From contig NZ_JXSQ01000001.1 of the NCBI RefSeq assembly GCF_000834055.1, forward strand, positions 124,001 through 188,000: a stretch of DNA of 64,000 bases. Direction: 5' to 3'. Source of the stretch: Leucobacter komagatae (lineage in GTDB: Bacteria > Actinomycetota > Actinomycetes > Actinomycetales > Microbacteriaceae). Each line of letters opens with the position of its first letter. The stretch's first letter is position 1. Shown one piece after another: positions 1 through 8,260 of the stretch. Below the pieces are notes generated by a model. It was not told where the DNA came from. It was given only the letters and a program-made list of their open reading frames with translations, and ran no database searches. A program made the position numbers and the translations under genes.

Positions 1-1
1 C

Positions 2-178
2 AACGGCGTGCGGCTCTGCCACGCTGGGGCGCCGGACCGCCCGATCGACGAGTGCGACCTCACCCCGCGCAAGACGCACGTCGAGATTGAACTGTTCGCT
101 GGGAGCTTCGCGGCGACGGTTCGCACGAACGACCTCACGCACGACTACGTGCACGAGAACTCCGCCTACTCGAGCTAG
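2..178 (+). CDS. argJ: ArgJ, glutamate N-acetyltransferase / ornithine acetyltransferase (C-terminal fragment)
   Basis: Only the last 58 codons are in the window and the gene continues to the left. The translated end, [17 protein letters not shown], is the typical C-terminus of ArgJ. ArgJ moves the acetyl group from N-acetylornithine to glutamate and closes the cyclic arginine pathway. The stop lies 8 bases before the argB start, so the two are almost certainly one operon. The catalytic threonine and autocleavage site lie outside the window and cannot be checked. Confidence 0.9.
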   Translation, partial: NGVRLCHAGAPDRPIDECDLTPRKTHVEIELFAGSFAATVRTNDLTHDYVHENSAYSS

Positions 179-186
179 GAACCCCT

Positions 187-1092
187 ATGACGCACGTCAG
201 CACGCCCCTCGAACGGGGCCAGGCTGCAGAGAAGGCGGCAGTGCTTATTGAGTCGCTTCCGTGGCTCAAGAAGTTCCGCGACGCCATCATGGTGATTAAA
301 TTCGGCGGCAACGCCATGGTCGACGACGCCCTGCTCACGGCGTTTGCCGAGGACGTCGTGTATCTGCGGCACACTGGCATTCGCCCGGTGATCGTGCACG
401 GTGGCGGCCCGCAGATCAATCGAATGCTTGACCGGCTCGGTATCGAGAGCAGGTTCGAGGGCGGCTACCGGGTCACTACTCCCGAGACAATGGACGTCGT
501 GCGCATGGTGCTCACGGGCAAAGTCAACCCTGAGCTCGTCGATGAGATCAACGCGCACGGCCCTCTCGCATCTGGCACGACAGGGGAGGACGCCGGGCTG
601 TTTATCGGTCGCAGGCGGCCGCCCATCGAGGTCGATGGTGCGCTCGTGGATCTCGGCCGGGTTGGAGACATCGTCGGGGTCCGGCCAGAGTCGCTGCTCG
701 CGGTCCTCGACGCAGGGCTCATCCCCGTGGTCTCCTCGATCGCGCCCGACGCGGATCGGCCGGGGGAATCGCTCAACGTGAACGCGGACGCTGCGGCCTC
801 CGCACTCGCCTCGGCTCTTGGCGCAGAGAAGCTCGTGATCCTCACCGATGTTGCGGGGCTCTACTCGGATTGGCCGAACCGCGACTCGCTGGTCTCGTCC
901 ATCACCGCGTCGGACCTCGAAGCGCTGCTGCCGTCACTTGAATCGGGAATGATCCCCAAGATGCGTGCCTGCCTCGACGCTGTGCAAGGCGGGGTGCCCA
1001 AGGCCGCGATCATCGACGGGCGGGAACCACACTCGGTGCTGCTCGAGATTTTCACGGAGCAGGGCATTGGAACCGAAGTCATCGCAGACTAG
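187..1092 (+). CDS. argB: Acetylglutamate kinase ArgB
   Basis: This 301-aa protein has the usual length for N-acetyl-L-glutamate kinase, which phosphorylates N-acetylglutamate with ATP in the cytoplasm as the second step of arginine synthesis. The amino-acid-kinase fold is shown by the KFGGNAM nucleotide-binding loop near residue 38, the HGGGPQI motif near residue 79 and LNVNADAAA near residue 196. The ATG follows argJ by 8 bases. In most actinobacteria argD comes next, but here a prepilin-type peptidase follows, so the arg cluster is split at this point. Confidence 0.96.
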   Translation: MTHVSTPLERGQAAEKAAVLIESLPWLKKFRDAIMVIKFGGNAMVDDALLTAFAEDVVYLRHTGIRPVIVHGGGPQINRMLDRLGIESRFEGGYRVTTPETMDVVRMVLTGKVNPELVDEINAHGPLASGTTGEDAGLFIGRRRPPIEVDGALVDLGRVGDIVGVRPESLLAVLDAGLIPVVSSIAPDADRPGESLNVNADAAASALASALGAEKLVILTDVAGLYSDWPNRDSLVSSITASDLEALLPSLESGMIPKMRACLDAVQGGVPKAAIIDGREPHSVLLEIFTEQGIGTEVIAD

Positions 1093-1114
1093 CTTTGGAG
1101 TATTCCCTGCCGCG

Positions 1115-1735
1115 GTGAAGCTCGAAGACCTCATCGCTGGCGCGCTCGGGGCCATCGGGGGAGCGGTGCTGTTTGCGTTTCTGTTCCCCTTCCCGGCTGC
1201 CGACGGGGGATCGTGGGTGCGCGGGGAGGCGCTCCCGGGCAGCGCTGACATCTTCGGGTGGCTGCTCGCTGTGGTCGCATACGCGGGCTTTGGATTCTTT
1301 TCGCTCGTGCTCGCCGCTGTTGACGTTCGCACGCATACACTGCCGAACGGCCTGATCGCCTGGGCGACGCTCTGGACAGTTCCGCTTCTCCTCGTTGCGG
1401 GGCACTTCCGTGGCGACGGGATCAGCGCGCTCGCTGCGCTGCTGAGCGCTGGGGTCGCGACAGTCTTCGTGTTCCTGCTGTGGTTTCGCATGCGCGGTGT
1501 CGTTGGGGGCGGCGACCTCAAACTCATACCCGTGGCGGCATACGCGGCTGTGTGGGGCGTTGCAGAGTCCGTCTGGGTGGCAGGCTTCCTCGTGTTTGTG
1601 TTGCTTCTCCTTGCCGGGGTGGTCGTGCTGGTTCTCGTCGCGCTCATTCTCGGCCGCGACCAGGTCGCGGCCGGCCCGCTCATCCTCGCCGGTTCGTGGA
1701 TCACCTTGGTCGTGACCCACATGTCGGATTTGTGA
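1115..1735 (+). CDS. A24-family prepilin-type peptidase, orphan
   Basis: This 206-aa multi-pass membrane protein has the two aspartates of the A24 (type IV prepilin / TadV-like) aspartyl proteases: Asp70 in DVRTHTLPN and Asp134 in GGGDLK. Such enzymes cut prepilin leader peptides on the cytoplasmic face of the membrane. At least five hydrophobic segments are visible. The N-terminal methylation region of long PilD proteins is absent. An in-frame reading continues back into argB; I chose GTG at 1115 because it lies downstream of argB and after a purine-rich TTTGGAG, although the spacing is long. No pilin, tad or com gene is nearby, so the substrate must be encoded elsewhere. Confidence 0.8.
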   Translation: MKLEDLIAGALGAIGGAVLFAFLFPFPAADGGSWVRGEALPGSADIFGWLLAVVAYAGFGFFSLVLAAVDVRTHTLPNGLIAWATLWTVPLLLVAGHFRGDGISALAALLSAGVATVFVFLLWFRMRGVVGGGDLKLIPVAAYAAVWGVAESVWVAGFLVFVLLLLAGVVVLVLVALILGRDQVAAGPLILAGSWITLVVTHMSDL

Positions 1736-1757
1736 TGCGCCGGTCGGCTGCGACCCC

Positions 1758-3377
1758 TCAGTCAGGCACCCGGCCCGCGTACCCGCGCTTCTCGAAGAGT
1801 TCCAAGACATGCTCGCGGGGGATGACCCCTGAGGCAGCGGCCCAACGCTCGTAGGCCTCCTCGAGCTCGGCGACGAGGTCGGGGTGTTCGGCAGCCAGAT
1901 CGGTGAGCTCGGTGCGGTCGCTCTCCATGTTGTAGAGCTCCCACGCCTGATTGTATTTGCGGACGATTTTCCACTCGCCCCTTCGCACTCCACAGTTCCC
2001 CTCGTGCTCCCAGTACAGCAGCCGGTCCGCGCTCTGCGCGTCTGACAGGATCGTGTCCATCATGCTCACGCCGGGGTAGGGGAGGGGAGTTCGGCCGGCC
2101 ACGGTCGGTGGGGCGCCAATTCCTGCCGCGTCGAAGACCGTCGGAGCGACGTCGATGAGCTGGTGCGGTTGGTGGCGCACTGCGCCGCCCTGAAACTTCC
2201 TTGGCCACCGAACGAGCATGGGCGTCGAAATGCCGCCCTCGTGGATGAGCGTTTTGAACTCGCGAAACGGGGTGTTGCAGAGGTTTGCCCAGCCTGGCCC
2301 ATAGCCGGAATAGGTGTCCTCGCCGCCTGGGGTGACCGACGGTGAGCTCCCGAGCCGAACGGGGCGACCGTCGCGGGTGGTGTCGTCGTATTTGACGTAG
2401 AGGCGCACGAAGTCCTCAGCGATCTCAGGCGGAATGGCGGAGGGGTCGCTGCCGTTGTCCGAGAGGAAAAAGACGAGCGTGTTCTCGCGCGCGCCGAGCT
2501 CATCGATCCTGTCAAGAACCCGGCCGACTCCCTGATCCATCCGGTCGACCTGGGCGGCGTAGGCCGCCATTCGGCTTGCCTCCCAGTCCTGCGAATCCGT
2601 GTCCTCCCAGCTGGGCACCCGCCGGTGGCGGTCGCTCAAAGGCCAATCGCCGCCGAGCACACCGAGGCTCCTCAGACGCTCCATTCGCTCCGCCCGCAGC
2701 GTGTCCCAGCCCGCGGAAAAGCGGCCCTGATACTTGTCGATGTCCTCTTGCCTGGCGTGCAGCGGCCAGTGCGGGGCCGTGTATGCGACGTAGAGAAAGA
2801 AGGGGTCGTCGGGGTGTGAGGCGCTGTGATCGTCGAGAAATTCGATGGCATTGTCGCTGATTGCGTCGGTGTAGTAGAAATCGGGCTCATTGCTTTCGTG
2901 CTCGATGTTGGTCTCATCGCGTGTGAGCGTCCGCGGCTGGAAATAGCTTCCAGCTCCCTCGAGCGTGCCGTAGAAGCGGTCGAACCCGCGCCGGGTCGGC
3001 CAGGCGTCGCTCGGGGCGTGGATATCGCTGGCGAGATGCCACTTACCCGAAATGTAGCTGCGGTACCCCGAGGGGCGAAGGGCTTCCGCGATAGTGAGAC
3101 AGTTGGTGTTGAGATTGCCGGGGTAGCCCTCGGGGGAGTCGTCGTAGTTGAGGATACCCACGCCTGTCTGATGCGGGTGCAGCCCGGTGAGCAGGGACGC
3201 GCGGGACGGCGAGCACCGCGCGGTGTTGTAGAACTGCGACAGCGCGACCCCATCGGCAGCGAGTGAGTCGATGTTTGGCGTTTCGATCTCGCCTCCGAAG
3301 CAGCCAATGTCGGAATAGCCCATATCGTCGACCAGGATGATGACGATATTCGGGCGGCCTTCTTCTGGGTGTGACAT
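1758..3377 (-). CDS. Type I sulfatase (arylsulfatase family)
   Basis: This 539-aa cytoplasmic-type protein, without a signal peptide, is a formylglycine-dependent sulfate-ester hydrolase. The N-terminus carries the metal ligands Asp17-Asp18 in ILVDDMGYSD. The signature CSPSR at residues 55-59 contains the cysteine that is oxidised to formylglycine. GKWHLA and FFLSDNGSD supply further active-site residues. The C-terminal part has the usual small beta domain (LYNMESDRTELTDLA). GAGAGGA lies about 9 bases before the ATG. The maturation enzyme is encoded divergently 310 bp away. The substrate cannot be told from sequence; choline-sulfatase-like and alkyl/aryl sulfatase roles are both possible. Confidence 0.93.
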   Translation of the reverse strand: MSHPEEGRPNIVIILVDDMGYSDIGCFGGEIETPNIDSLAADGVALSQFYNTARCSPSRASLLTGLHPHQTGVGILNYDDSPEGYPGNLNTNCLTIAEALRPSGYRSYISGKWHLASDIHAPSDAWPTRRGFDRFYGTLEGAGSYFQPRTLTRDETNIEHESNEPDFYYTDAISDNAIEFLDDHSASHPDDPFFLYVAYTAPHWPLHARQEDIDKYQGRFSAGWDTLRAERMERLRSLGVLGGDWPLSDRHRRVPSWEDTDSQDWEASRMAAYAAQVDRMDQGVGRVLDRIDELGARENTLVFFLSDNGSDPSAIPPEIAEDFVRLYVKYDDTTRDGRPVRLGSSPSVTPGGEDTYSGYGPGWANLCNTPFREFKTLIHEGGISTPMLVRWPRKFQGGAVRHQPHQLIDVAPTVFDAAGIGAPPTVAGRTPLPYPGVSMMDTILSDAQSADRLLYWEHEGNCGVRRGEWKIVRKYNQAWELYNMESDRTELTDLAAEHPDLVAELEEAYERWAAASGVIPREHVLELFEKRGYAGRVPD

Positions 3378-3687
3378 CGATGTCTTCCTCTCAGTTCAAC
3401 CGCTGGCACCGTGGAGAGCCCCAGCGTAGGTTCGGCGCATCACACGGCTAGGGTGCTCGCCGAAGTGGCCGACGTGTGTGGGTCTGTGCGGGCAGGATTA
3501 CGCGATTGTGCGTCTGGCAGTGGGTATACGTATGTCGCGACGACTTCGCTCTCCTCCGGTCTACGGTGCTCCGCTTGCCATCTGGGATTCGGCTCGTCGC
3601 AGGGCCTCACGAGCAACGCCACGAGTGGCTTAAAATATAAGTCACTTTTATTGCCGAGTCAATGAACGAACGTCGGACGGAGGGGTC
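3378..3687. promoter_or_regulatory. Divergent sulfatase / FGE promoter region
   Basis: No convincing gene lies in these 310 bases between the two divergent starts. An unusually AT-rich patch at 3631-3652 (TAAAATATAAGTCACTTTTA) stands out from the GC-rich background. It contains the short dyad AAGT-C-ACTT at 3639-3647 inside a looser ATAAGTCACTTTTAT dyad. It could hold a -10 element or a regulator site for one or both genes. This is inference from composition and symmetry only. Confidence 0.4.
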
Positions 3688-4632
3688 ATGGGTGATACGA
3701 AACGGCCGGGCTCGGGGGAGATGGTCGCCATCCCCTCGGGGGAGTTTCTCCAGGGGGCGGGGGCGCGCTATCCCGAGGAGGGGCCACCGGCTCGTGTGAG
3801 CGTCGACGGTTTCGTGATCGATCGGTTTCCAGTGACGAACCAAAGATTCTCTCGCTTCGTGGCGGAGACGGGCTACGAGACCACAGCGGAGCGACCCGTC
3901 CCGCTTCCGGGCAAACGCGAAGGCGAGGGCGTGTGGACGGAGCCAGGCTCCCTCGTGTTCACACCGACACCCGGCCCCGTCCCGCTCACTGACTGGCGGC
4001 GCTGGTGGCGTTGGGTTCCCGGTGCGAGCTGGCGACATCCTGCCGGCCCGGGGAGCGATCTTTCCGGGAGGGAAGACCATCCTGTTGTGCAAGTGAGTTA
4101 CGCGGACGCGGGTGCCTTTGCTGCGTGGGAAGGGAAACGTCTCGCGACCGAGGTCGAGTGGGAATTTGCCGCCAGGGGTGGGATCGACGGCGCGACCTAC
4201 TCGTGGGGGGAAGCGAGCAACAGGGGCGGTGTGTATGCGAACACCTGGCAGGGGAGGTTCCCGTATGAGAATCGTGGTGCTGGCGAGGGGCGATGGGTGG
4301 GGACATCGCCGGTCGGGAGTTTCCCGCAGAACGGATACGGGCTGAGCGACATGACGGGGAACGTGTGGGAGTGGACCACGAGTCCGTGGGTCGCGGCCCC
4401 AACTGGCTCCGGGGATGCGGTGGCGGCTTCCTGCGGTTGCACTGCCAGACGAGAAGCGGCATCGGCTGAGGTCGCCTCAGAGCGGAGCCGCGTGCTGAAA
4501 GGTGGATCTCACCTGTGCGCGCCCGAGTATTGTCTGCGCTACCGTCCCGCGGCCCGGTCGGAGCAGACTGAGGACTCGGCGACGAGCCACATCGGGTTTC
4601 GGTGCGTTGCCGACGCAATGGTCTGGTCGTAG
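3688..4632 (+). CDS. Formylglycine-generating enzyme (SUMF1/EgtB-type fold)
   Basis: This 314-aa protein oxidises the cysteine of the sulfatase CxPxR motif to C-alpha-formylglycine using O2 and copper. The FGE-sulfatase fold runs the whole length: MVAIPSGEFLQG near the start, RFPVTNQRFSRFV, RLATEVEWEFAARGG and YGLSDMTGNVWEWT. The two catalytic copper-binding cysteines are present at about 277 and 282 in GGSHLCAPEYCLRYR, followed by GFRCV. That separates true FGE from EgtB and other fold relatives. GGAGGGG lies just before the ATG. The neighbouring sulfatase with CSPSR is the obvious client. Confidence 0.95.
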   Translation: MGDTKRPGSGEMVAIPSGEFLQGAGARYPEEGPPARVSVDGFVIDRFPVTNQRFSRFVAETGYETTAERPVPLPGKREGEGVWTEPGSLVFTPTPGPVPLTDWRRWWRWVPGASWRHPAGPGSDLSGREDHPVVQVSYADAGAFAAWEGKRLATEVEWEFAARGGIDGATYSWGEASNRGGVYANTWQGRFPYENRGAGEGRWVGTSPVGSFPQNGYGLSDMTGNVWEWTTSPWVAAPTGSGDAVAASCGCTARREAASAEVASERSRVLKGGSHLCAPEYCLRYRPAARSEQTEDSATSHIGFRCVADAMVWS

Positions 4633-5026
4633 CGGCGCGTTCGCGTAGCCGCACCTCGTCCGCGGCCACCTTCACGTAGGGAACAAGTGATGCTTGCGTA
4701 GGGTGCAGTAGTGAGTTTATGTTGCTACTAGCGGTCACTTGTACTGAAGCGCGTCATCGGGAACCGGTACTGGCACGAGAAGTAGCGAAGCTGGGATCGG
4801 TCCTCCTGCGCCGAGAGAAAGCGAGGCCCTCCGGCACAAACCCCACGTACGCCTCGGCATGTGCTGCGTGCGCCCCCATTGCTGGGCGTCTGACCTTGCT
4901 ACGCGGCATGCGGTGAGAGGCGTCGACCGCTTGCGCGCTCACACCAGTCCTGAAGCTGTCACTCGTCGCGGCTACGCGGCCCCCCAACCGCGCTGCCATT
5001 GGCGCAGCCAAACAGAGAGGAAACAC
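4633..5026. other. Intergenic region, no gene seen
   Basis: These 394 bases separate the FGE from the binding-protein gene. The open frames crossing them lack a ribosome-binding site and recognisable protein content. A weak hairpin (GCGGC / GCCGC near 4634-4653) just after the FGE stop may act as a terminator. GAGAGG at 5015-5020 is the likely ribosome-binding site of the next gene. Confidence 0.4.
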
Positions 5027-6547
5027 ATGTCGAGAAGGTCTCTTGCTGTGATCGCGGCTGTCGCCGCGGCAACCCTCGCCCTCAGCGCGTGTAGCGCAGA
5101 AGACGAAGACACAGGCAACGACGTTGACCGCCCGTTGCGGGTGGCCGTCACCACCGATGCTTCGACGCTCGATCCTGTCCGGGGATCCTCTGGCGCCGAT
5201 CAAATTCTGCTCTTCCCCATGTATGACACACTCGTTTCGTACGAGGCGGACCTCGAACCAAAACCGGGGCTTGCTGAGAGCTGGGAATACCTCTCGCCAA
5301 CCGAGCTGCAGTTCACACTCCGTGAGGGGGTGAAGTTCCACGACGGCACCCCGTTCGACGCCGAAGCCGTGAAATACAATGTCGAGCGCGCGAAGGGGGA
5401 CGGTTCACAAATCGCCCCAGACCTCGACGCGATCGGGGACGTTCGTGTCGACGATGAGTTCACGGTGACGCTATTACTCAGCCGACCCGATGCTGCATTG
5501 CTCATGGTCTTCTCCGACAGGGCGGGCATGATGGTCTCCCCGACGGCCGCAGAAGCCGCCGGAGGCGATCTCGGGAACACCCCCGTGGGCACTGGCGGCT
5601 GGAAGTTTGTGGAGTGGCGTCGTGGCGAGGCAATCAGCGTTGAACTCTTCGACGACTATTGGGACACCGAAAGCGCCCGCGTCCCCGCAATCACCTTCAC
5701 TGTGCTCACAGACCCGAAAACGCGTATGAGCGCGCTGCTCTCCGGGCAACAGGACATTGTGTCGAGCATCCCAGGCGCGAGCGCTGACACAGTGGAGGAG
5801 GCCGAGGGAGTCTCGCTCTCAGCGACGCCCGGTTTGTTCACCCAAATGGTCTACATCAACACTGGCTCGGACGAGCTTGGCGACCCGCGGGTGCGGCGCG
5901 CACTGTCGTTGGCGATCGACAGGCAATCGATCCTTGAGAGCGGCTACTTTGGGTTCGGGGAGGTCGCCAGCGGGTATTTCCCTCAGATCTACTGGGCCGC
6001 GACCCCGAAGTCAGCGACATACGACTACGACCCCGATGAGGCACGAAGGCTGCTCGAAGAAGCCGGTCGAACAGGACTCACCTTCGACATGACGGTCATC
6101 GCCAGCGCAGACTTCGCCCGCATCAGCGAGATATTGAAGGAGCAGTGGGCCGAAGTCGGGGTGACGGTGAACCTGCTCCCGCGCGAGGTCGTCCAACAGA
6201 ACCAAGAGTTCATCATCGAGAAGAAGTTTCCGGCGATGTTTTCCCAGCTCACCTCGCGACCCGATCCCGCAATGATCTACCGCGTCGTCGGAACGGCCGA
6301 CGGTTTCAACAATCCGTCTGAGATTCCCGTTCCTGGCCTCGACGAAGCACTCGCTGACCAGGACCTGTGGAGCGAGAAGGAAGACCGCAGGCCGGGTCTG
6401 GACCGTGCGGCGCAGGCGATCTACGAGCACACCCAGTCGTTCTCACTTGTGCACGGGTACACGTTGGTTGGGCTGAGCGATGAGGTCGAAGGCTTCGAGA
6501 TGAACCTGCTCGGGAAGCCCAAGCTCGTCGGCGTAACGATCGGCTAG
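5027..6547 (+). CDS. ABC transporter substrate-binding lipoprotein (SBP family 5)
   Basis: This 506-aa protein is of the peptide/nickel/opine-binding type (SBP_bac_5). Its signal peptide ends in a lipobox, LSAC, with Cys22 as the lipidated residue. Family features are RVAVTTDASTLDP near the mature start, FTLREGVKFHDGTPFDAEAVKYN, and RRALSLAIDRQSI. The longer in-frame opening at 4859 is rejected because ATG 5027 follows a GAGAGG site and gives a clean lipoprotein signal. No permease or ATPase gene adjoins it, so it is an orphan binding protein. Its position after the sulfatase and FGE genes could mean it imports a sulfated substrate, but nothing in the sequence proves this. Confidence 0.9.
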   Translation: MSRRSLAVIAAVAAATLALSACSAEDEDTGNDVDRPLRVAVTTDASTLDPVRGSSGADQILLFPMYDTLVSYEADLEPKPGLAESWEYLSPTELQFTLREGVKFHDGTPFDAEAVKYNVERAKGDGSQIAPDLDAIGDVRVDDEFTVTLLLSRPDAALLMVFSDRAGMMVSPTAAEAAGGDLGNTPVGTGGWKFVEWRRGEAISVELFDDYWDTESARVPAITFTVLTDPKTRMSALLSGQQDIVSSIPGASADTVEEAEGVSLSATPGLFTQMVYINTGSDELGDPRVRRALSLAIDRQSILESGYFGFGEVASGYFPQIYWAATPKSATYDYDPDEARRLLEEAGRTGLTFDMTVIASADFARISEILKEQWAEVGVTVNLLPREVVQQNQEFIIEKKFPAMFSQLTSRPDPAMIYRVVGTADGFNNPSEIPVPGLDEALADQDLWSEKEDRRPGLDRAAQAIYEHTQSFSLVHGYTLVGLSDEVEGFEMNLLGKPKLVGVTIG

Positions 6548-6553
6548 TCAACT

Positions 6554-6595
6554 CCCGCCAGCGAGGGCCGAAACACTCCGGGCCTCGCTGGCGGG
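6554..6595. terminator. Bidirectional hairpin terminator
   Basis: A 13-bp perfect stem, CCCGCCAGCGAGG at 6554-6566 with its complement at 6583-6595, sits between the convergent binding-protein and flavoenzyme genes. There is no U-tract, so its use as an intrinsic terminator is inferred from position and stem strength. Confidence 0.75.
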
Positions 6596-6662
6596 AAGAC
6601 TCACCCTCCGGCGATCGAGAAGCCGGAAAATCTGCGGTGCACCCCGATGCCAGCGTGGCGGA

Positions 6663-8231
6663 TCATCCACTGCCGAGCTTCCCCGGGTTCAGCACCCCCA
6701 GCGGGTCGAGCGCTTTCTTGACGCTGTGCATCACCCGATGCGCCGCTCCGAGGGAATCCTCTAGATATGGGAGTCGGACGATACCGACGCCGTGATGGTG
6801 GCTGAGCTGAGCCCCGTGCCGGAGGATAACGTCGTTGGCGGCGTCCCAAACGGCTCGGTACCAGCGCGTTCGCTCGCCGCTGGTGGTGATGCCGTACATC
6901 GTGAAATACAGCGAAGCACTGTCGGAATACGCGTGCGACAGGTGTGCTGAGACCCCACGCCTGCCTGCCCCGTCGCCAGTGCCGCTGACGAGACCTACGG
7001 CTTCGAGTACGTCGCCATAAAGTCGGTTCAAGACGCTCCACCGGCCGACGATCTCGAGTGTGTCAGCGGTGAGTACACGGTTGGCGTCCCGCGGCGCGAC
7101 CGGCCTGATGCGATAGCGAGTCTGCAGCCAAGTCTCGAACACATCCGCACTCTCGATTTCGCGCCCGTGCGGTGCCGCGGCCTCTCGCGCTATCGCGAGC
7201 GTCGTGTCCACGAGCGAAGGGTGCCCCTCATCTGCGAGGAGGAGTACGTGGCCCTCGTCGATCGCGAAGTGCCGCGCCGTTTCGATCTCGTCATACAGCC
7301 GCATCACCGCTGGCGTTACCCCGGCCTGCATGATCGCCCGACAGGCTTCAAGGCCATCGCCGAAACTGTCGAACAGGAAGGCAGCGGAGGATCCGTAGTC
7401 CGGCAGCCGATGGGTGCGCAGCACGATGCGGGTGATGACCCCGAGCGTGCCCTCGCTGCCAAGGAACAGTTCCCGCAGATCCGGCCCGACCGCCGCACGG
7501 TGGGTCCCTCCGAGCGTCACGAGCTCACCGGAGGCGAGGACGACGTCGAGCTCCGAAACCATGTCCTCGATCTTTCCGTAGCGCGTGGAAAGCTGTCCGG
7601 CGCCACGGCATGCGACCCACCCGCCGACCGTCGAGATCGCAAAAGACGATGGCCAGTGCCCCGTCGTGACGCCCCAGGCGCGCTGTAGGTGCGACTCAAG
7701 AACATCGCCGAAGACCCCTGGCCCGGTCTCGACCGTCAGGTCGGTGCTGTTGAACGACATGATCTGATTCATCCCTGTGACATCCAGCACGATGCCGCCG
7801 TGCACCGGCAACGCAGCTCCAACGACGTTGCTCCGCCCAGCGGCGACGGTAACCGGTATGCGGTGCGTGCTCGCTAGCCGCATGATCGCCTGCACCTGGG
7901 GTGTCCGTGAGACGTGCACCGTCACGGCGTCTGCCGTCATCGGAGCGCCTTCGCTATGCGCGAGCATTGTCGCAGGCCACCAGTCGCGGGTTCGCGCCAT
8001 CAAGCTCGCCCGATCGGCATCAACAGAGTCGGCAATCTCCGCGAGGGCGGCGATGATCTCCGGTGTCACCGTGACAGAGTTCGGGCCGTCGTCTGACTCG
8101 GCAGCGTACCTGGGGCGCCCAGTGAACGCGTCGTGCTCGATGGTCGCGTACCACGGTGAGGGGGTCGGTTCTCCGACGTTGTAACGGCCCTCATTGAATC
8201 CGCGTTGTATCGCTTGCTTGCTGATCGTCAT
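6663..8231 (-). CDS. FAD-binding oxidase, alkylglycerone-phosphate-synthase-like
   Basis: This 522-aa flavoprotein is of the vanillyl-alcohol-oxidase fold. The FAD domain (about residues 125-310) includes PVTVAAGRSNVVGAA, TVGGWVACRGAGQ and GSEGTLGVIT. The C-terminal domain keeps the loop LSHHHGVG near residue 490, matching the His-rich active-site loop of AGPS, and ends LDPLGVLNPGKLG. AGPS swaps the acyl chain of acyl-DHAP for a fatty alcohol to make an ether bond. Bacterial members of the family are mostly uncharacterised and the true reaction is unknown. It is the last gene of an operon with glpD 29 bases upstream, glpK and an acyl-CoA synthetase, a setting that fits DHAP-linked lipid chemistry. 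Confidence 0.88.
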   Translation of the reverse strand: MTISKQAIQRGFNEGRYNVGEPTPSPWYATIEHDAFTGRPRYAAESDDGPNSVTVTPEIIAALAEIADSVDADRASLMARTRDWWPATMLAHSEGAPMTADAVTVHVSRTPQVQAIMRLASTHRIPVTVAAGRSNVVGAALPVHGGIVLDVTGMNQIMSFNSTDLTVETGPGVFGDVLESHLQRAWGVTTGHWPSSFAISTVGGWVACRGAGQLSTRYGKIEDMVSELDVVLASGELVTLGGTHRAAVGPDLRELFLGSEGTLGVITRIVLRTHRLPDYGSSAAFLFDSFGDGLEACRAIMQAGVTPAVMRLYDEIETARHFAIDEGHVLLLADEGHPSLVDTTLAIAREAAAPHGREIESADVFETWLQTRYRIRPVAPRDANRVLTADTLEIVGRWSVLNRLYGDVLEAVGLVSGTGDGAGRRGVSAHLSHAYSDSASLYFTMYGITTSGERTRWYRAVWDAANDVILRHGAQLSHHHGVGIVRLPYLEDSLGAAHRVMHSVKKALDPLGVLNPGKLGSG

Positions 8232-8260
8232 GGGTCTCCATCCTCGGGGAGCTGGTGCGC

